DNA of 64,000 nucleotides from Micromonospora sp. NBC_01740 (GCF_035920365.1 NZ_CP109150.1:5952001-6016000), one strand, 5' to 3'; positions 42,845-50,660 are shown, counted from the first letter of the stretch. Notes: generated by a model not told the origin, from the letters alone. Numbers and translations are program-made.

Positions 42845-43562
42845 CCACCTGACCGGTCAGGTACGACGCCCGGGAGGAGAGCAGGAACGCCACCACGTCG
42901 GCGATCTCCTCGCTACGCCCGAGCCGGCCCAGGGCCACCCGGTCCCGGGCGATCGCGCCCAGCTCGTCGGAGAGGGCGGCGATCATGTCCGTGTCGACGT
43001 AGCCGGGCGCCACCACGTTCGCCCGGATGTCGTACCGGCCGACCTCCTTGGCGAGCGCCTTGGTGAAGCCGATGATCCCGGCCTTGGAGGCGGAGTAGTT
43101 CGTCTGCATCGCGTTGCCGGCCACCCCGGACACCGAGGAGACCGTGACGATCGACCCCCTGCGCCGGCGCATCATCCGGCGGACCACCGCGCGGCAGACG
43201 TGGTAGGTGCCGTCGAGGTTCACCTCCATCACGGAGCGCCAGTCGGCGTCGGCCATCAGGGCCAGCGGCCGGTCCCGGATGATCCCCGCGACGGTGACCA
43301 CCGCCTCGGGGTCGCCCAACTCCCGCTCGGTGGTCGACACGAAGTTCCGCACCGCGGCGGGGTCGGCGACGTCGACCGCCAGCGCCAGCACGCGCCCGCC
43401 GTCTCCGGCCGCCTCCGCGACGACCTCGTCGGCGGCGTCCTTGCTGGACTGGTAGCACATGGCCACGTCGTAGCCGTCCCGGACCAGCCGCAGCACCACC
43501 GCCCGGCCGATCCCCCGGGAGCCGCCGGTGACCAGGGCGACGGGCCGCCCACCGGCGCTCAC
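42816..43562 (-). CDS. 3-oxoacyl-ACP reductase (FabG-like)
   Basis: A 248-aa SDR with TGGSRGIG near residue 13, catalytic Ser in TVSSVSG, YSASK and the FabG-type end PGYVDTDM and VDGGLSM. The family NNAG reads TVAG. It is coupled to the upstream dehydratase by a GTGA overlap. It should reduce the 3-keto product of the KAS III on the cluster ACP to the 3-hydroxyacyl form, the substrate of the hotdog pair. Confidence 0.9.
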   Translation of the reverse strand: MSAGGRPVALVTGGSRGIGRAVVLRLVRDGYDVAMCYQSSKDAADEVVAEAAGDGGRVLALAVDVADPAAVRNFVSTTERELGDPEAVVTVAGIIRDRPLALMADADWRSVMEVNLDGTYHVCRAVVRRMMRRRRGSIVTVSSVSGVAGNAMQTNYSASKAGIIGFTKALAKEVGRYDIRANVVAPGYVDTDMIAALSDELGAIARDRVALGRLGRSEEIADVVAFLLSSRASYLTGQVVTVDGGLSM

Positions 43563-44071
43563 CGCGCCGCCCCGGACGCCACCGGGGCCGGCTCGGCCGG
43601 CTGCGCGGGGACCGCCGGGTGGGACTCCCGGGTCGCCGCGTCGAGGGACGCGCGCAGGGACTCCACCGACCGCATCGCACCGACCAGGCGGCCCACCCGC
43701 AGCACCACGGTGGACCCGACGACGCTCTCGCCGGTGACGAAGGCGGTGTCGGCGACCAGCCGGGTCATGGTGACGTGGTGCTCCACCGTCTCCCCCGGCA
43801 GCACCGGCCGGCCGAACCGGATGCGCTCGAAGACCCCGGCCACCGGCACGCCGTCGGTCAGCACGTCCGGCATCGGCCGGTCGTGCCGGATGAGCACGAG
43901 CGCCGCCTGCCCCCAGGACTCCAGCAGCAGCGACATCGGCAGCGGCCGGTCACCGGTGACGGTCAGCGAGCCCACCAGCCGCCGGCGGGGCACCAGCTCG
44001 GTGACCCGGTCGACCAGCAGCATCGGCGGCCGGTGCGGAATGATCCGCCTGATCTCCTCGATCCCCATCAT
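43559..44071 (-). CDS. FabZ-like hotdog protein lacking the catalytic histidine
   Basis: A 170-aa hotdog-fold protein. It opens with the FabZ signature IPHRPPMLLVDRV and keeps the helix Glu (Glu51 in LLLESWGQAA). The His normally 14 residues before it (GHFPG..PG) is absent; that stretch reads TVTGDRPLP. The last 35 residues are an Ala/Pro-rich tail. The ATG at 44071 overlaps the stop of the preceding hotdog gene (ATGA). I infer that it is the structural partner of the 124-aa hotdog protein, giving a heteromeric dehydratase in which only the other subunit supplies the His. Confidence 0.82.
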   Translation of the reverse strand: MMGIEEIRRIIPHRPPMLLVDRVTELVPRRRLVGSLTVTGDRPLPMSLLLESWGQAALVLIRHDRPMPDVLTDGVPVAGVFERIRFGRPVLPGETVEHHVTMTRLVADTAFVTGESVVGSTVVLRVGRLVGAMRSVESLRASLDAATRESHPAVPAQPAEPAPVASGAAR

Positions 44072-44442
44072 GGTGCGCACTCCTCGCTCGCGTAGCGCAG
44101 CAGCACCTCGGCGACCGGCACTGCGGCGGCGGCGACCTCGCCCCGCCACAGGTCGCCGCTGCGGCGGATGGTCACGACGAGTTCGTCGTCGCCCCGGAAG
44201 GGCAGCAGGAACCGGCAGCTGACGATCTCGGCCAGCGTCAGCTCGGGGGCCGCGGCGCGGACCGCCCGGTGCACGAACTCGAAGATGTGGACCCCGGGCA
44301 GCAGCGGAAATCCGGGGTAGTGGCCGGCGAAGACCGGATCGTTGAGGTCGGGGCGGATTCGGGCCACGATCGTGTCGGGGGCGACGTGCTCCACGTCGAC
44401 GGGGACGGCCGTCGCGCAGTCGGCCGTAGTCAGGGCGTTCAC
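44068..44442 (-). CDS. FabA/FabZ-like 3-hydroxyacyl-ACP dehydratase
   Basis: A 124-aa hotdog protein with the complete active-site segment GHYPGFPLLPG (His41) and Glu55 fourteen residues later, as in FabZ. It would dehydrate the 3-hydroxyacyl-ACP to a trans-2-enoyl-ACP. It is the first gene of the minus-strand block and is coupled to the His-less hotdog gene. It is short for the family (usually 140-170 aa), which supports the idea that it needs its partner. Confidence 0.85.
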   Translation of the reverse strand: MNALTTADCATAVPVDVEHVAPDTIVARIRPDLNDPVFAGHYPGFPLLPGVHIFEFVHRAVRAAAPELTLAEIVSCRFLLPFRGDDELVVTIRRSGDLWRGEVAAAAVPVAEVLLRYASEECAP

Positions 44443-44548
44443 CCGGCCACCATGCGACGACCTGCTATATCTTCTCTACAACGCGGCGGGTCGCCTCAGG
44501 CCGGGCACCCGTGTGGACGAGTGGGCGCAGGCACCGCTGAACCGCGGG
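44443..44548. promoter_or_regulatory. Upstream region of the dehydratase-led operon
   Basis: This is a 106-base gap between the VOC gene and the first biosynthetic gene. It holds the TATATCTTCTCTACA element (44466-44480) resembling 41901-41914. Read on the minus strand it gives TGTAGAGAAGATATAGC, with a TATAGC that could be a -10 about 25 bases before the ATG. No good -35 is visible, which would fit an activator-dependent (SARP) promoter. Confidence 0.35.
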
Positions 44549-44983
44549 TCACACGACGCAGAACTCGTTGCCCTCGGGATCGGCCATCACGACGTGGCTG
44601 GGGACGCCGCCCACCACGTCCTGACTGACCACCGTGGCGCCTGCCCCGCTCAGCCGCCGCACGGTCTCGGTGACGCGGGGCCACCGAACCTCCTGCGGAT
44701 TGTCCCGACCGCCCGCCTTGATGTCGATGTGCAACCGGTTCTTGGCCACCTTCGGCTCGGGCACCTTGAGGAACGAGACACTCGGCCCCACCCCCCGCGG
44801 GTCGACCAGGTAGGCGCCGTCGTTCCACTCCTCCGGCGGCACCTCCCAGCGGATCAGCCACTCCTGCCAGCTCGCGAAGCCCTCCGGCACGGGGGCTTCC
44901 ACGTAGCCGAGGGCCTCGCGCCAGAACGCGGCCAGGCGCGCCGGATCGGCGCAGTCGACAGTGATGCCCCAGACGACGGTCAT
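44549..44983 (-). CDS. VOC-family (glyoxalase/bleomycin-resistance-like) protein
   Basis: A 144-aa protein with the VOC opening (WGITVDCADPARLAAFW) and the closing DPEGNEFCVV that usually ends with a metal-ligand Glu. Actinomycete genomes hold many such small proteins; some bind and inactivate antibiotics. Its position between the pathway regulator and the NRPS operon makes a resistance or tailoring role possible but unproven. ATG 44983, minus strand, 42 bases from the regulator stop. Confidence 0.75.
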   Translation of the reverse strand: MTVVWGITVDCADPARLAAFWREALGYVEAPVPEGFASWQEWLIRWEVPPEEWNDGAYLVDPRGVGPSVSFLKVPEPKVAKNRLHIDIKAGGRDNPQEVRWPRVTETVRRLSGAGATVVSQDVVGGVPSHVVMADPEGNEFCVV

Positions 44984-45025
44984 GCACCATCTATACCGGA
45001 GCCCCGGGTGCCGCCGGTCGCCGGG

Positions 45026-46843
45026 TCAGTTCCCCACCGCGCTCAGCGCCCCGGCGCCCGCCACCAGCACCCGGTCGGCCTGGTCGGCCTTCTCCCGGGC
45101 GAAGACGCGCACGAGGTCGTGGAAGCGGAACCGCTGCCGCCGGCCGCCGTCGGACTCGACGATCTCCAGCAGCCGGGCGTCGACCAGGTTCTCCCCCACC
45201 TCCTCGCCGGCGTGCCGGGACACGCCCAGCACCTCGGCGGTGCACCAGCTGGGGAAGGCCGGCGTACGCAGCAGCGCCAGCCGGCGCAGGGCGAGCTGCC
45301 CCAGGTCGGCCAACTGGTGGTAGCTGCTGTCCAGCCGTTCCCGGACGTCCATCGAGCCCAGCCGGAGCTCGTCCAGCCGGTACCGCTCGTCGGCGAGCCG
45401 GTCCGCCAGGTAACCGAGCGACCAGTGCGGGCGCGCCAGCAGCCGGGATCCGGCGACCCGGACGCCGAGCGAGAGCCGACCGCACAGCTCGACGATCCGG
45501 CCGGCGGCGTCGGCCTCCTCGGCGACCCGCTGCGCCCCGATGATCCGGCCGAGCAGCGCGAGCGCCTGCCCCCGGTCGAGGGTGCCGACCTCGATCGACG
45601 TGGCGCCGGCCAGCTCGGGCATGCGGAGCCGGCTGGTGACGATGACCTGACAGCCGGGGTCGCCGGGCAGCAGCGGGCTCACCTGCTCGTAGCCCGCGGT
45701 GCCGTCGAGCATGACCAGCAGCCGCCGGCCGGCGAGCTGGCTGCGGTAGAGCCGGACCCGCTCGTCGAGCCCCTTCGGGATCGCCGACTCGGCGTGGCCG
45801 AGGCTGCGCAGGAACCAGCCGAGCACGTCGTACGGCTCGACGGCGTTGCCCCGCGCGCGGCCGAGGTCGGCGTAGAGCTGGCCGTCGGGGAAGGCGGTCC
45901 GGGTGAGGTGGGCCGCGTGCAGGGCGAGCGTGCTCTTGCCGACGCCGGCCATCCCGGTGACCACGGCGACCGGCGGGCAGGCCCTCGGCTCGGCGGTCAG
46001 CACCCGGAGCAGCCCGTTGAGCTCCTCCTCCCGGCCGGCGAAGTCACCGACGCCGGGCGGGAGCATCGCGGGCCGCACGCCGTGCCAGCTCGGCTCCGCG
46101 ACGACCGCCGGGGCCGGCGGGCCGGCGAGGATCGACCGGTACGCCTCGGTGAGCAGCGGCCCCGGGTCGACGCCCAGTTCGTCGGCGAGCACCCGGCGGC
46201 CCTCGTGGTAGGCGGCCAGCGCGTCGGCCTGCCGGTCGCAGTGCAGCAGGGCGGTCATCAGGTGGCCCCGCAGCCCCTCGTGCAGCGGGTGCTCGGCGAC
46301 GAGCTGGGTGATCTCGGAGACCAGCCGGACGTGGCGTCCCAGCCGCAGGTCGGCTTCGATCCGGCTCTCCAGGACCGCCATCCGCAGCTCCGCCATCCGG
46401 TGCGACTCGGCCGTCACGAGGTGCTCGGTCACGTTGGACAGCGCGGGGCCGCGCCACAGCGACATGGCGGCGTGCAGCCGCTCGGCGGCCTCGGCGTACC
46501 GCCCGTCGCGCAGTGCCTCCCGACCGGCCTCGGCCAGGCGCTCGAACTCGTCGAGGTCGAGCCGGGCGGCACCGGTGCGGATCTGGTACCCCGACCACTG
46601 CCGGACGATGTCCACCTCGGCGCCGAGGTACTTGCGCAGCCGCGAGACGTAGTTGTAGAGCTGGGCGGCGAAGGTGGCCGGCGGGCGCTCCCCCCAGAGC
46701 AGCTCGCACAGCCGGGTGTCCGGCACGGTACGCCCCGCGGCGAGCAGCAACGCCGCGAGCACGGTGCGCTGCTTCGCACCGTCCAGCGCCACCTCCGATT
46801 CACCCTTCCAGGCCCCCACCGGCCCGAGTACCCGAAACTCCAT
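45026..46843 (-). CDS. AfsR-like SARP transcription activator
   Basis: A 605-aa regulator. Residues 1-95 are an OmpR-type winged helix (starting MEFRVLGPVG, with the SARP LNRYVSRLRKYL-like stretch). Residues 96-250 form the all-helical BTAD domain. Residues about 280-600 form an NB-ARC ATPase with P-loop GMAGVGKST. The C-terminal TPR repeats of full-length AfsR are missing. SARPs bind direct heptamer repeats and switch on antibiotic clusters; this is the obvious activator for the lipopeptide genes. I chose ATG 46843 because GGAG lies five bases before it; ATG 46858 is also possible. Confidence 0.88.
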   Translation of the reverse strand: MEFRVLGPVGAWKGESEVALDGAKQRTVLAALLLAAGRTVPDTRLCELLWGERPPATFAAQLYNYVSRLRKYLGAEVDIVRQWSGYQIRTGAARLDLDEFERLAEAGREALRDGRYAEAAERLHAAMSLWRGPALSNVTEHLVTAESHRMAELRMAVLESRIEADLRLGRHVRLVSEITQLVAEHPLHEGLRGHLMTALLHCDRQADALAAYHEGRRVLADELGVDPGPLLTEAYRSILAGPPAPAVVAEPSWHGVRPAMLPPGVGDFAGREEELNGLLRVLTAEPRACPPVAVVTGMAGVGKSTLALHAAHLTRTAFPDGQLYADLGRARGNAVEPYDVLGWFLRSLGHAESAIPKGLDERVRLYRSQLAGRRLLVMLDGTAGYEQVSPLLPGDPGCQVIVTSRLRMPELAGATSIEVGTLDRGQALALLGRIIGAQRVAEEADAAGRIVELCGRLSLGVRVAGSRLLARPHWSLGYLADRLADERYRLDELRLGSMDVRERLDSSYHQLADLGQLALRRLALLRTPAFPSWCTAEVLGVSRHAGEEVGENLVDARLLEIVESDGGRRQRFRFHDLVRVFAREKADQADRVLVAGAGALSAVGN

Positions 46844-47150
46844 CCTGGCTCCGTTCATCACGCCGCCCCGGGTAGAACAGTCGCCCGAAGACTCATCGGC
46901 GCCGGCAGCGTCCACATGCGTGGGCGGCACTCAATTTCCCGGCGACGTCACGCTGGCCGTTCAATTGATCACCGATCGTGACTAGGATGGGGCGGGTCGC
47001 ACGTGGGGCGAGGAGCCGCCGCCGGCCCGGCCGGTCCCGCCGCCCGCGGACCCGGGCGGGTTCGCGCGCACCGGCGTGGCCAGCAATGGGGCATGAATGT
47101 GAGTAGTTTCCACTCATGAACTCCGCGCCCCGCTCTGGCACCGTGCAACG
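46844..47150. other. Divergent intergenic region between SARP and LanM genes
   Basis: This 307-base region must serve both the regulator (left) and the lanthipeptide genes (right). On the plus strand TTCAAT-N17-TAGGAT (ending 46988) is a weak candidate promoter. An inverted repeat TGAGT-N6-ACTCA lies at 47100-47116 just before LanM, and a 12-codon reading frame (47116-47154) overlaps the LanM start. I see no conserved gene. Confidence 0.4.
47100..47116. promoter_or_regulatory. Inverted repeat before LanM
   Basis: TGAGT and ACTCA flank a six-base centre, about 35 bases before the LanM start. It is a possible operator for the locus regulator; too short to be sure. Confidence 0.3.
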
Positions 47151-50100
47151 GTGACCTCGACTCCCCTGGCCGGCGCCACCGATCACGCCTGCTCCGGCGT
47201 ACGGCTGGCCCCGCACTGGTGGGCCTCGGGGCTCGCGCTGCACGAACGCGCGCCGGGCGCGCCCGGCCGACGCTCCGCCGACGCACCGCACGACGCGGAC
47301 GACGCCGGCCGGCGGCTGGACCGGTGGCGGGACGGGCACGGGCCGGGCCTCGGGGCGCGGCTCGCCGAGGTCGGCCTGGACGAGGCGGGGCTGCGCGACC
47401 TGCTGGCCGAGGACCGGGCCGCGCTCGCCGCCAGGACGACCCGCCCGGCGTGGGCGGAGACCGTCGAGGCGGCCCTGGCCGCCGCGGCGGCGTCGCGGCG
47501 GTCGGCCGAGGAGGCGGACTGGCGGTCGGCCGAGGAGGCGGACTGGCGGTCGGCCGAGGAGGCGGACTGGCGGGGGGCCCTCACCGCGCCCCTGCAACCG
47601 TTCGTGGCAATCGCCGCCGACCGGTTTTTCGTCGGGGCCCGTCGGATCGCGACGGAGAGGACGGTCGACCTGGCCGCCCTCACCGACCGGTTCGCCGCCG
47701 CACTGGGTCGCCGCCTGCTCGCCGTCGCGGCCCGCACGCTGGTCTCGGAGCTGCACCGACGCCGGGCCGCCGGCCGGCTCGCCGGCGCCGACGGCCGGGC
47801 CCGCTTCGCCGACTTCGTGGCCCAGCTCTGCGACCCCGCCGGGTTGGCCGAGCTGGTCGACCGCTATCCCGTGCTGGCCCGCCTGCTGGCGCAGGCCGCC
47901 ACGGCGGCCGCCCGGTCCGGGCTCGAACTCCTGACCCGGTTCGTCGCCGACCGCGAGGACCTGGTGGGCACCCTGCTCGGCGGCGACGACCCCGGCCCGC
48001 TGGTCGCGGTCGACAGCAACCTGGGCGACGCCCACACCGGTGGCCGCACGACCAGCGTGCTGCGCTTCGCGGACGGCCGGCGCGTCGTCTACAAGCCGCG
48101 CGACCTGGCCTCCCAGGTCAGCTTCACCGGGTTCGTCGACTGGCTGGAGCAGCGGGCGCCGGGGCTGGGGCTGCGCGGGGTCGCCGCCCTGACCCGACCG
48201 GGCTACGGCTGGTCGGCGTACGTCGACGCGACGGCGCTGCGCCACCCGGGGCAGGCGGACGGGTTCTACCGCCGGCAGGGCGCCCTGGTCGCGCTGCTGC
48301 ACGCCCTGCACGCCACGGACATGCACTACGAGAACCTGATCGCCGCCGGCGACACGCCGGTCGTGGTGGACACCGAGACGCTCTTCCACCCCGCGCTGGG
48401 CGAGCCGGTGGGCACCGGCGACCCGGCCGCGGACCTGCTGACCGCCTCGGTGCACCGGACCGGCCTGATACCGGTGATCGTCGTGGGCGACCAGGGAGCG
48501 ATGGACCTGTCCGGCGTCGGCGGCGACCGGGGCGGGACCGCACCCGTCAGCGCGCTCGACTGGGCCGACCCGGGCACCGACCGGATGCGGTTGACCCGGC
48601 GGGCCGTCGACTTCGCCGGCGGCCGCAACCGACCCCGCGTCGGCGACGCCCTGGTCGATCCCGGTGCCCACGAGCCGGCGCTGCGGGCGGGGTTCCGGCA
48701 GGCGTACGAGACGATCCGGGCGCACCGTCGGGAGTTCACCGAACTCGTCGCGTCGTGCGCCGACGTCCCGGTACGGCTGGTCGCCCGGCCCACGTCGGCG
48801 TACCACACCCTGCTCACCGAGACCACCCACCCGGACGTGCTCGGCGACGCGCTGGAGCGGGACCGCGCGTTCGGCGTCCTCTGGTCCAGCGTGGCCGGGC
48901 ACCCCTTCCTCGCCCAGTTCCCGCGGCACGAGGTCGCCGCGCTGTGGGCCGGCGACGTCCCGCTGTTCGAGGGCACTCCGGGCAGCCGGACCGTCCGGGT
49001 CGCCGGGGACGGCGAGCCGCTGCCCGTGCCGCTGGCCCGCTGCGGGCTCGACGCCGCGCTGGGCAAGATCGCCGCGCTGGGCGAGGCCGACCGGCGGCAC
49101 CAGGAGTGGATCGTCGCGGCGACGCTGGCGACCCGTCGCCCGGTCGACGGCCGGCACGCCGCCGCACCGACGTCCCGGTCGGTCGCGGACGCCGCCGCGT
49201 CGCCGGAGCGGCTGCTCGCCACGGCGTGCGCGCTCGCCGACGAGATCCAGACCCGGAGCGTGACCGGCGCGGACCGGGTGAACTGGCTCGGCCTGGAGCT
49301 GGTCGACGACCGGCAGTGGCTCGTCCTGCCGATGGGGGCCGGGCTGGCGAACGGGCACCTCGGGGTCGCCCTCTTCCTCGGCCAGCTCGCCGCGGTGACC
49401 GGCACCGCCCGCTACGCCGAGCTGGCCCACCGGGCCGTCGCCGGGGTGCCGGGGCTGTTCCAGCTGCTCGACGCGCGCCCGGACCTGGTCGCCGCGATCG
49501 GCCCCGGCGGGCTGTACGGCCTCGGCGGCATCGCGTACGGGCTCGCCCGGCTGTCCACCCTGCTCGCCGATCCCGAGCTCGCCGGGCAGGCCCGCGCGGC
49601 GGTCGACCTGGCCACCGCCGCCAGCGCGGGCTCGGCGGCCGTGGCCTGGGCCGACGGGGGCGCGGGCTGCCTCGCCGCCATGGACGCGGTGCACGCCGAG
49701 CTGGGCCACGCGCCGGCGGCGTCACTCGCCCGGGGCTGGGCCGACCGGCTCGTGGACGCGATCGAGCGGGACGAACTGCCGACGGGGGTGGGCTTCGCCG
49801 ACGGGGTGGCCGGCATCGGCTGGGCGCTGGGCCGCCACGCCCGCACCGGTGGCGCCCGGTACGCGCGGGCGGGCCGGCGCGCGCTGCGACGGGCCGGCAC
49901 CCCCGGCGGCGACGGGGCAACGGGGTACGGCTGGTGTCGCGGTGCCGCCGGCCTGACGCTCGCCCACCACGCCCTCGCCCCCGACGAGGCGGTACGCCTG
50001 CTCACCGACCGTCCGCTGCTCGACGACCTCAGCCTCTGCCACGGCGAGCTGGGCGTCGCCGAGGCGACGGGTGTCCTCGACGGTGGCGCGGCCCGGCGAC

Positions 50101-50291
50101 GTGCCGGCCGGATCCTGGACGCCGTCGACCGGTACGGGGCGTCCTGCGGGACCCCGGGCAACGTGCCCACCCCCGGCCTTCTCACCGGCCTCGCCGGCAT
50201 CGGGTACGGGCTGCTCCGGCTCTCCGGGGCCGGGCCGGTGCCGTCGGTGCTGCTGCTGGAACCGACCCCTGAACCGCGCACCTCGGGTTGA
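47151..50291 (+). CDS. lanM: Class II lanthipeptide synthetase (LanM)
   Basis: A 1046-aa bifunctional enzyme. The N-terminal dehydratase half has the LanM kinase-like signatures VYKPRDL and the TDMHYENLIA/VVDTETLF pair; it phosphorylates and dehydrates Ser/Thr of the precursor. The C-terminal half is a LanC-type cyclase with zinc ligands Cys929 (GWCRG), Cys963 and His964 (LCHGELG). It forms (methyl)lanthionine with the Cys of LanA, encoded 86 bases downstream in the same direction. Residues 117-140 are an exact threefold repeat of RSAEEADW, unusual in the family. The GTG start at 47151 has only a weak ribosome site. I see no transporter or protease gene nearby. Confidence 0.93.
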   Translation: MTSTPLAGATDHACSGVRLAPHWWASGLALHERAPGAPGRRSADAPHDADDAGRRLDRWRDGHGPGLGARLAEVGLDEAGLRDLLAEDRAALAARTTRPAWAETVEAALAAAAASRRSAEEADWRSAEEADWRSAEEADWRGALTAPLQPFVAIAADRFFVGARRIATERTVDLAALTDRFAAALGRRLLAVAARTLVSELHRRRAAGRLAGADGRARFADFVAQLCDPAGLAELVDRYPVLARLLAQAATAAARSGLELLTRFVADREDLVGTLLGGDDPGPLVAVDSNLGDAHTGGRTTSVLRFADGRRVVYKPRDLASQVSFTGFVDWLEQRAPGLGLRGVAALTRPGYGWSAYVDATALRHPGQADGFYRRQGALVALLHALHATDMHYENLIAAGDTPVVVDTETLFHPALGEPVGTGDPAADLLTASVHRTGLIPVIVVGDQGAMDLSGVGGDRGGTAPVSALDWADPGTDRMRLTRRAVDFAGGRNRPRVGDALVDPGAHEPALRAGFRQAYETIRAHRREFTELVASCADVPVRLVARPTSAYHTLLTETTHPDVLGDALERDRAFGVLWSSVAGHPFLAQFPRHEVAALWAGDVPLFEGTPGSRTVRVAGDGEPLPVPLARCGLDAALGKIAALGEADRRHQEWIVAATLATRRPVDGRHAAAPTSRSVADAAASPERLLATACALADEIQTRSVTGADRVNWLGLELVDDRQWLVLPMGAGLANGHLGVALFLGQLAAVTGTARYAELAHRAVAGVPGLFQLLDARPDLVAAIGPGGLYGLGGIAYGLARLSTLLADPELAGQARAAVDLATAASAGSAAVAWADGGAGCLAAMDAVHAELGHAPAASLARGWADRLVDAIERDELPTGVGFADGVAGIGWALGRHARTGGARYARAGRRALRRAGTPGGDGATGYGWCRGAAGLTLAHHALAPDEAVRLLTDRPLLDDLSLCHGELGVAEATGVLDGGAARRRAGRILDAVDRYGASCGTPGNVPTPGLLTGLAGIGYGLLRLSGAGPVPSVLLLEPTPEPRTSG
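47499..47570 (+). repeat. Three perfect 24-bp tandem repeats inside lanM
   Basis: The unit starts CGGTCGGCCGAGGAGG and ends CGGACTGG, and occurs at 47499-47522, 47523-47546 and 47547-47570 without a mismatch. It encodes three copies of an acidic octapeptide in the N-terminal region of LanM. It may vary in copy number by slippage. Confidence 0.95.
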
Positions 50292-50363
50292 GGTCCGCCG
50301 GGCGACCGACGACGATCTCCAGAGGAGCCGCCAGCTCCGGAAACGACCCACGAAGTCACCAAC

Positions 50364-50370
50364 AGGAGGA
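50364..50370 (+). promoter_or_regulatory. Ribosome-binding site that selects the TTG start of lanA
   Basis: AGGAGGA lies seven bases before TTG 50378 but touches the ATG at 50371. The spacing therefore favours the TTG frame, which alone gives a Cys-ended precursor peptide. Confidence 0.75.
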
Positions 50371-50377
50371 ATGACAG

Positions 50378-50614
50378 TTGTCCGAGAACCAGCTCCCCCC
50401 GTGCCGTGTCGACGAGACCGACTCCGCGGCGCCCGTCGACGACCCGGCCGGGGCGATGTGGCTGCAGCCCGTCGTGACCTTCGGGATCCGCGCGGCGGCC
50501 CTCGCCAGCCTGGTCGTGCCCGTGGGCATGGTGATCGGCGGCCTCGTCGGTGACGCCGGCGCGGCGGCGGACGCCGCGCCGCTGACGACCTGCTGCCCCG
50601 AGAAGCCGATGTGA
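50378..50614 (+). CDS. lanA: Class II lanthipeptide precursor (LanA)
   Basis: A 78-aa peptide directly after lanM. Residues 1-27 are acidic and polar (leader-like). Residues 28-57 are strongly hydrophobic, with Gly54-Gly55 as a possible double-glycine cleavage site. The C-terminal end is Thr70-Thr71-Cys72-Cys73-Pro-Glu-Lys-Pro-Met78. If cleaved after GG, the core is 23 aa with only two Thr and two adjacent Cys, so at most two very small, possibly interlocking methyllanthionine rings. Cys9 lies in the leader. The start is TTG with an excellent ribosome site. I do not know any characterised lanthipeptide with this end, and the hydrophobic leader segment is also unusual. Alternatively the hydrophobic stretch could be part of a longer core. 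Confidence 0.78.
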   Translation: MSENQLPPCRVDETDSAAPVDDPAGAMWLQPVVTFGIRAAALASLVVPVGMVIGGLVGDAGAAADAAPLTTCCPEKPM

Positions 50615-50660
50615 CGACGGAGCAGTAGCCGTTCGGGGGACCGGCGTCGACAGCACCGCG

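Noticed and set aside
47219..50272. 1017-codon frame overlapping lanM on the same strand
   Set aside because: It is an Arg/Pro-rich shifted reading of the well-supported LanM gene.
50371..50553. ATG frame directly after the AGGAGG site
   Set aside because: The ribosome site is too close to the ATG, the product is Arg-rich and featureless, and the TTG frame gives a precursor with a Thr/Cys end.
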